Source of the DNA: Streptomyces sp. NBC_00234 | GTDB taxonomy: Bacteria > Actinomycetota > Actinomycetes > Streptomycetales > Streptomycetaceae | Assembly: GCF_036195325.1 (NCBI RefSeq) | Contig: NZ_CP108101.1 | Span: 4,712,001-4,776,000 of the forward strand | DNA length: 64,000 nt | Reading direction: 5' to 3' | In this document: positions 62,833 to 64,000 of the stretch, piece after piece | How positions within the stretch are numbered: position 1 is the stretch's first letter | Layout: each line of letters opens with the position of its first letter | Made by a program: the position numbers and the translations under genes | The notes under the pieces: model-generated | The model's database searches: none | Told to the model about the DNA's origin: nothing | The model's input: the letters and a program-made list of their open reading frames with translations, nothing else

Positions 62833-63986
62833 ACGCGAACCCCTCCGCGGACGCGTCGTCCGATGCGTCCGAGGCATACGACCGGCTCCCGGACGCCGTC
62901 ACCGAGATCTTCGGCGAAGAGGCCACGGCCGAATTCGCCTACGACCTGCTGACCGTGGACGTCCCGGCGGCCTCCTGGACCGCCGCCCTGGAAACGGCCA
63001 GGGACCGGCTCGGCCTCAGTTACTTCGACTGGCTCAGCGCCGTCGACGAACCGGGCACGGGCTTCCGCGTCTGCGCCCACCTCGCAGCTCCCCGGGCCGG
63101 TACGGTCCGGAGCCTGATGGTCCGTACGACCGTCCCGCACGACGCCCCCTCCCTCGCCACGGCCATCGGCGTCTACGCGGGCGCCGACTGGCACGAGCGC
63201 GAGACGCACGAGATGTTCGGCATCGCTTTCGAGGGCCACCCGCACCTGGTCCCGCTGCTGCTGCCCGAGAACTTCGAGGGCTACCCGCTCCGCAAGGACT
63301 TCGTCCTGGCGGCCCGGGTCGTCAAGGCGTGGCCCGGCGCGAAGGAGCCGGGCGAGTCCGAGCACGGCGGTCCCAAGCGGCGCACGATGCTGCCGCCCGG
63401 CGTCCCCGACCCGAACGAGTGGGGCCCCCTGAAGGGCCAGCTCCCGCCCGCCCCGGCCCGCCCCGCCAGGGCAGCCCGCCCCGCGGGCGACCGCCCGGTA
63501 CGCCGGGCCCGGACCGCGGGTGAGGGCGAGGCCACGGAGACCGCCGCCCGCCGGCCCCGCACCGAGGCCGAGCCGACGGAATCCGCGACGCCGACGGGCC
63601 CGGTGCGCCGCAGCCGCAGCGTGTCCCAGGGCTCGGCAAGCCAACAGCCGGCCCCGACCACCCCGGACACCACCCCCGCGGAACCCGCTCCGGACACCAC
63701 CCCCGCGGAACCCGCCCCGGACACCACCCCCGCGGAACCCGCCCCGCGCCCGTCCCGCAGCCCGGACGCGCCGTGGCACAACGTGGCCCCGGAGGCTCCC
63801 GAGTCCGCCCGTCCTTCTGCGGGCGAGGGCGAGGGCAAGGGCAAGGGCGAGGGCGAGGACAAGGCCGCCGCCCCCACCGACAAGCCCGCCGCCCCCACCG
63901 AGCAGCCCGACACCACCCCGACGCCGCCCCCGGCCCCCGAGCCCGAGGCCGACCCCGACCGTCCCGCCGGAGGCGATACCGCGTGA
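62829..63986 (+). CDS. nuoC2: NADH-quinone oxidoreductase subunit C, second copy, with long repetitive tail
   Basis: The product (385 aa) has a normal NuoC domain (about residues 1-180) with YAGADWHERETHEMFGIAFEGHP and YPLRKDFVL. The remaining ~200 residues are disordered, Pro/Ala/Glu/Arg-rich and contain three DTTPAEPAP repeats and an EGEGKGKGEGED run. The first copy (238 aa) lacks such a tail. The GTG at 62829 overlaps the nuoB2 stop. Confidence 0.93.
   Translation: MNANPSADASSDASEAYDRLPDAVTEIFGEEATAEFAYDLLTVDVPAASWTAALETARDRLGLSYFDWLSAVDEPGTGFRVCAHLAAPRAGTVRSLMVRTTVPHDAPSLATAIGVYAGADWHERETHEMFGIAFEGHPHLVPLLLPENFEGYPLRKDFVLAARVVKAWPGAKEPGESEHGGPKRRTMLPPGVPDPNEWGPLKGQLPPAPARPARAARPAGDRPVRRARTAGEGEATETAARRPRTEAEPTESATPTGPVRRSRSVSQGSASQQPAPTTPDTTPAEPAPDTTPAEPAPDTTPAEPAPRPSRSPDAPWHNVAPEAPESARPSAGEGEGKGKGEGEDKAAAPTDKPAAPTEQPDTTPTPPPAPEPEADPDRPAGGDTA
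63666..63746 (+). repeat. 27-bp tandem repeat in nuoC2
   Basis: Three consecutive 27-bp units (63666, 63693, 63720) encode DTTPAEPAP; the units differ at a single visible base. A separate 6-bp-type repeat (GAGGGC/AAGGGC) lies near 63825-63856. Confidence 0.9.
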
Positions 63987-64000
63987 ACGACGTACTCGAC
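63983..64000 (+). CDS. Start of the next gene, probably nuoD2 (3' truncated by window edge)
   Basis: A GTG overlapping the nuoC2 stop (GTGA) opens a frame (VNDVLD) to the edge. Operon order predicts NuoD2, but six codons cannot confirm it. Confidence 0.5.

Noticed and set aside
63666..63746. Tandem repeats considered as a CRISPR-like array
   Set aside because: There are no spacers; the units are contiguous, in frame and code for a Pro-rich tail.

Overview
The window is chromosomal DNA of a high-GC actinomycete, almost certainly a Streptomyces. The evidence is GC-rich third codon positions, frequent GTG starts, ATGA/GTGA stop-start overlaps, futalosine-route menaquinone genes, a 14-gene nuo operon, and proteins close to those of S. 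coelicolor. It is mainly a conserved core region for respiration and quinone metabolism. I see no phage, insertion sequence, CRISPR array, tRNA or rRNA.

Layout. 1-4993: a peptide-type ABC importer (binding protein truncated at the left edge, two permeases, two ATPases), ending in a terminator shared with a convergent cold-shock gene (5097-5300). 5610-11270: mqnA, a membrane Ser/Thr kinase, mqnC, a degenerate amidohydrolase-like gene and menG. 11283-16918: an acetyltransferase, a geranylgeranyl-reductase-type flavoprotein (candidate menaquinone side-chain reductase), a small membrane protein, a chloramphenicol-type MFS pump with a structured leader, a secreted peptidoglycan-binding protein and an NlpC/P60 hydrolase. 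17726-33668: nuoA-N in canonical order, preceded by a candidate Rex operator and closed by a strong terminator. 33802-41493: recQ, a Uma2-type nuclease, fumarylacetoacetase, and a CocE-like peptidase next to a POT peptide transporter. 41650-46845: polyprenyl diphosphate synthase, a LolA-like exported protein, an ABC-2 exporter and a TetR regulator. 46949-53174: a SpoIIE-like regulator lacking its catalytic aspartates, a HAD phosphatase, small proteins, a siderophore-binding lipoprotein with a candidate iron box, and RarD. 53349-54698: a QorB-like quinone reductase divergent from an HxlR regulator with Cys17. 54753-57759: korB/korA. 58021-61596: one response regulator and two paralogous histidine kinases. 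61766-64000: the start of a second, partial nuo operon (nuoA2, B2, C2, start of D2).

How it fits together. MqnA and MqnC make the menaquinone ring precursor, polyprenyl synthase the side chain, MenG the final ring methylation, and the GGR-type enzyme probably saturates part of the side chain. Complex I reduces that menaquinone with NADH. The second nuo set lacks E/F/G here and KorAB reduces ferredoxin, so electron entry from a donor other than NADH is a reasonable inference. The most unusual items are a 9-codon, apparently leaderless leader peptide with hairpins before the MFS pump, the SpoIIE-like pseudophosphatase, the degenerate amidohydrolase beside mqnC, the QorR/QorB-like redox switch, and a near-identical tract shared by the two histidine kinase genes.
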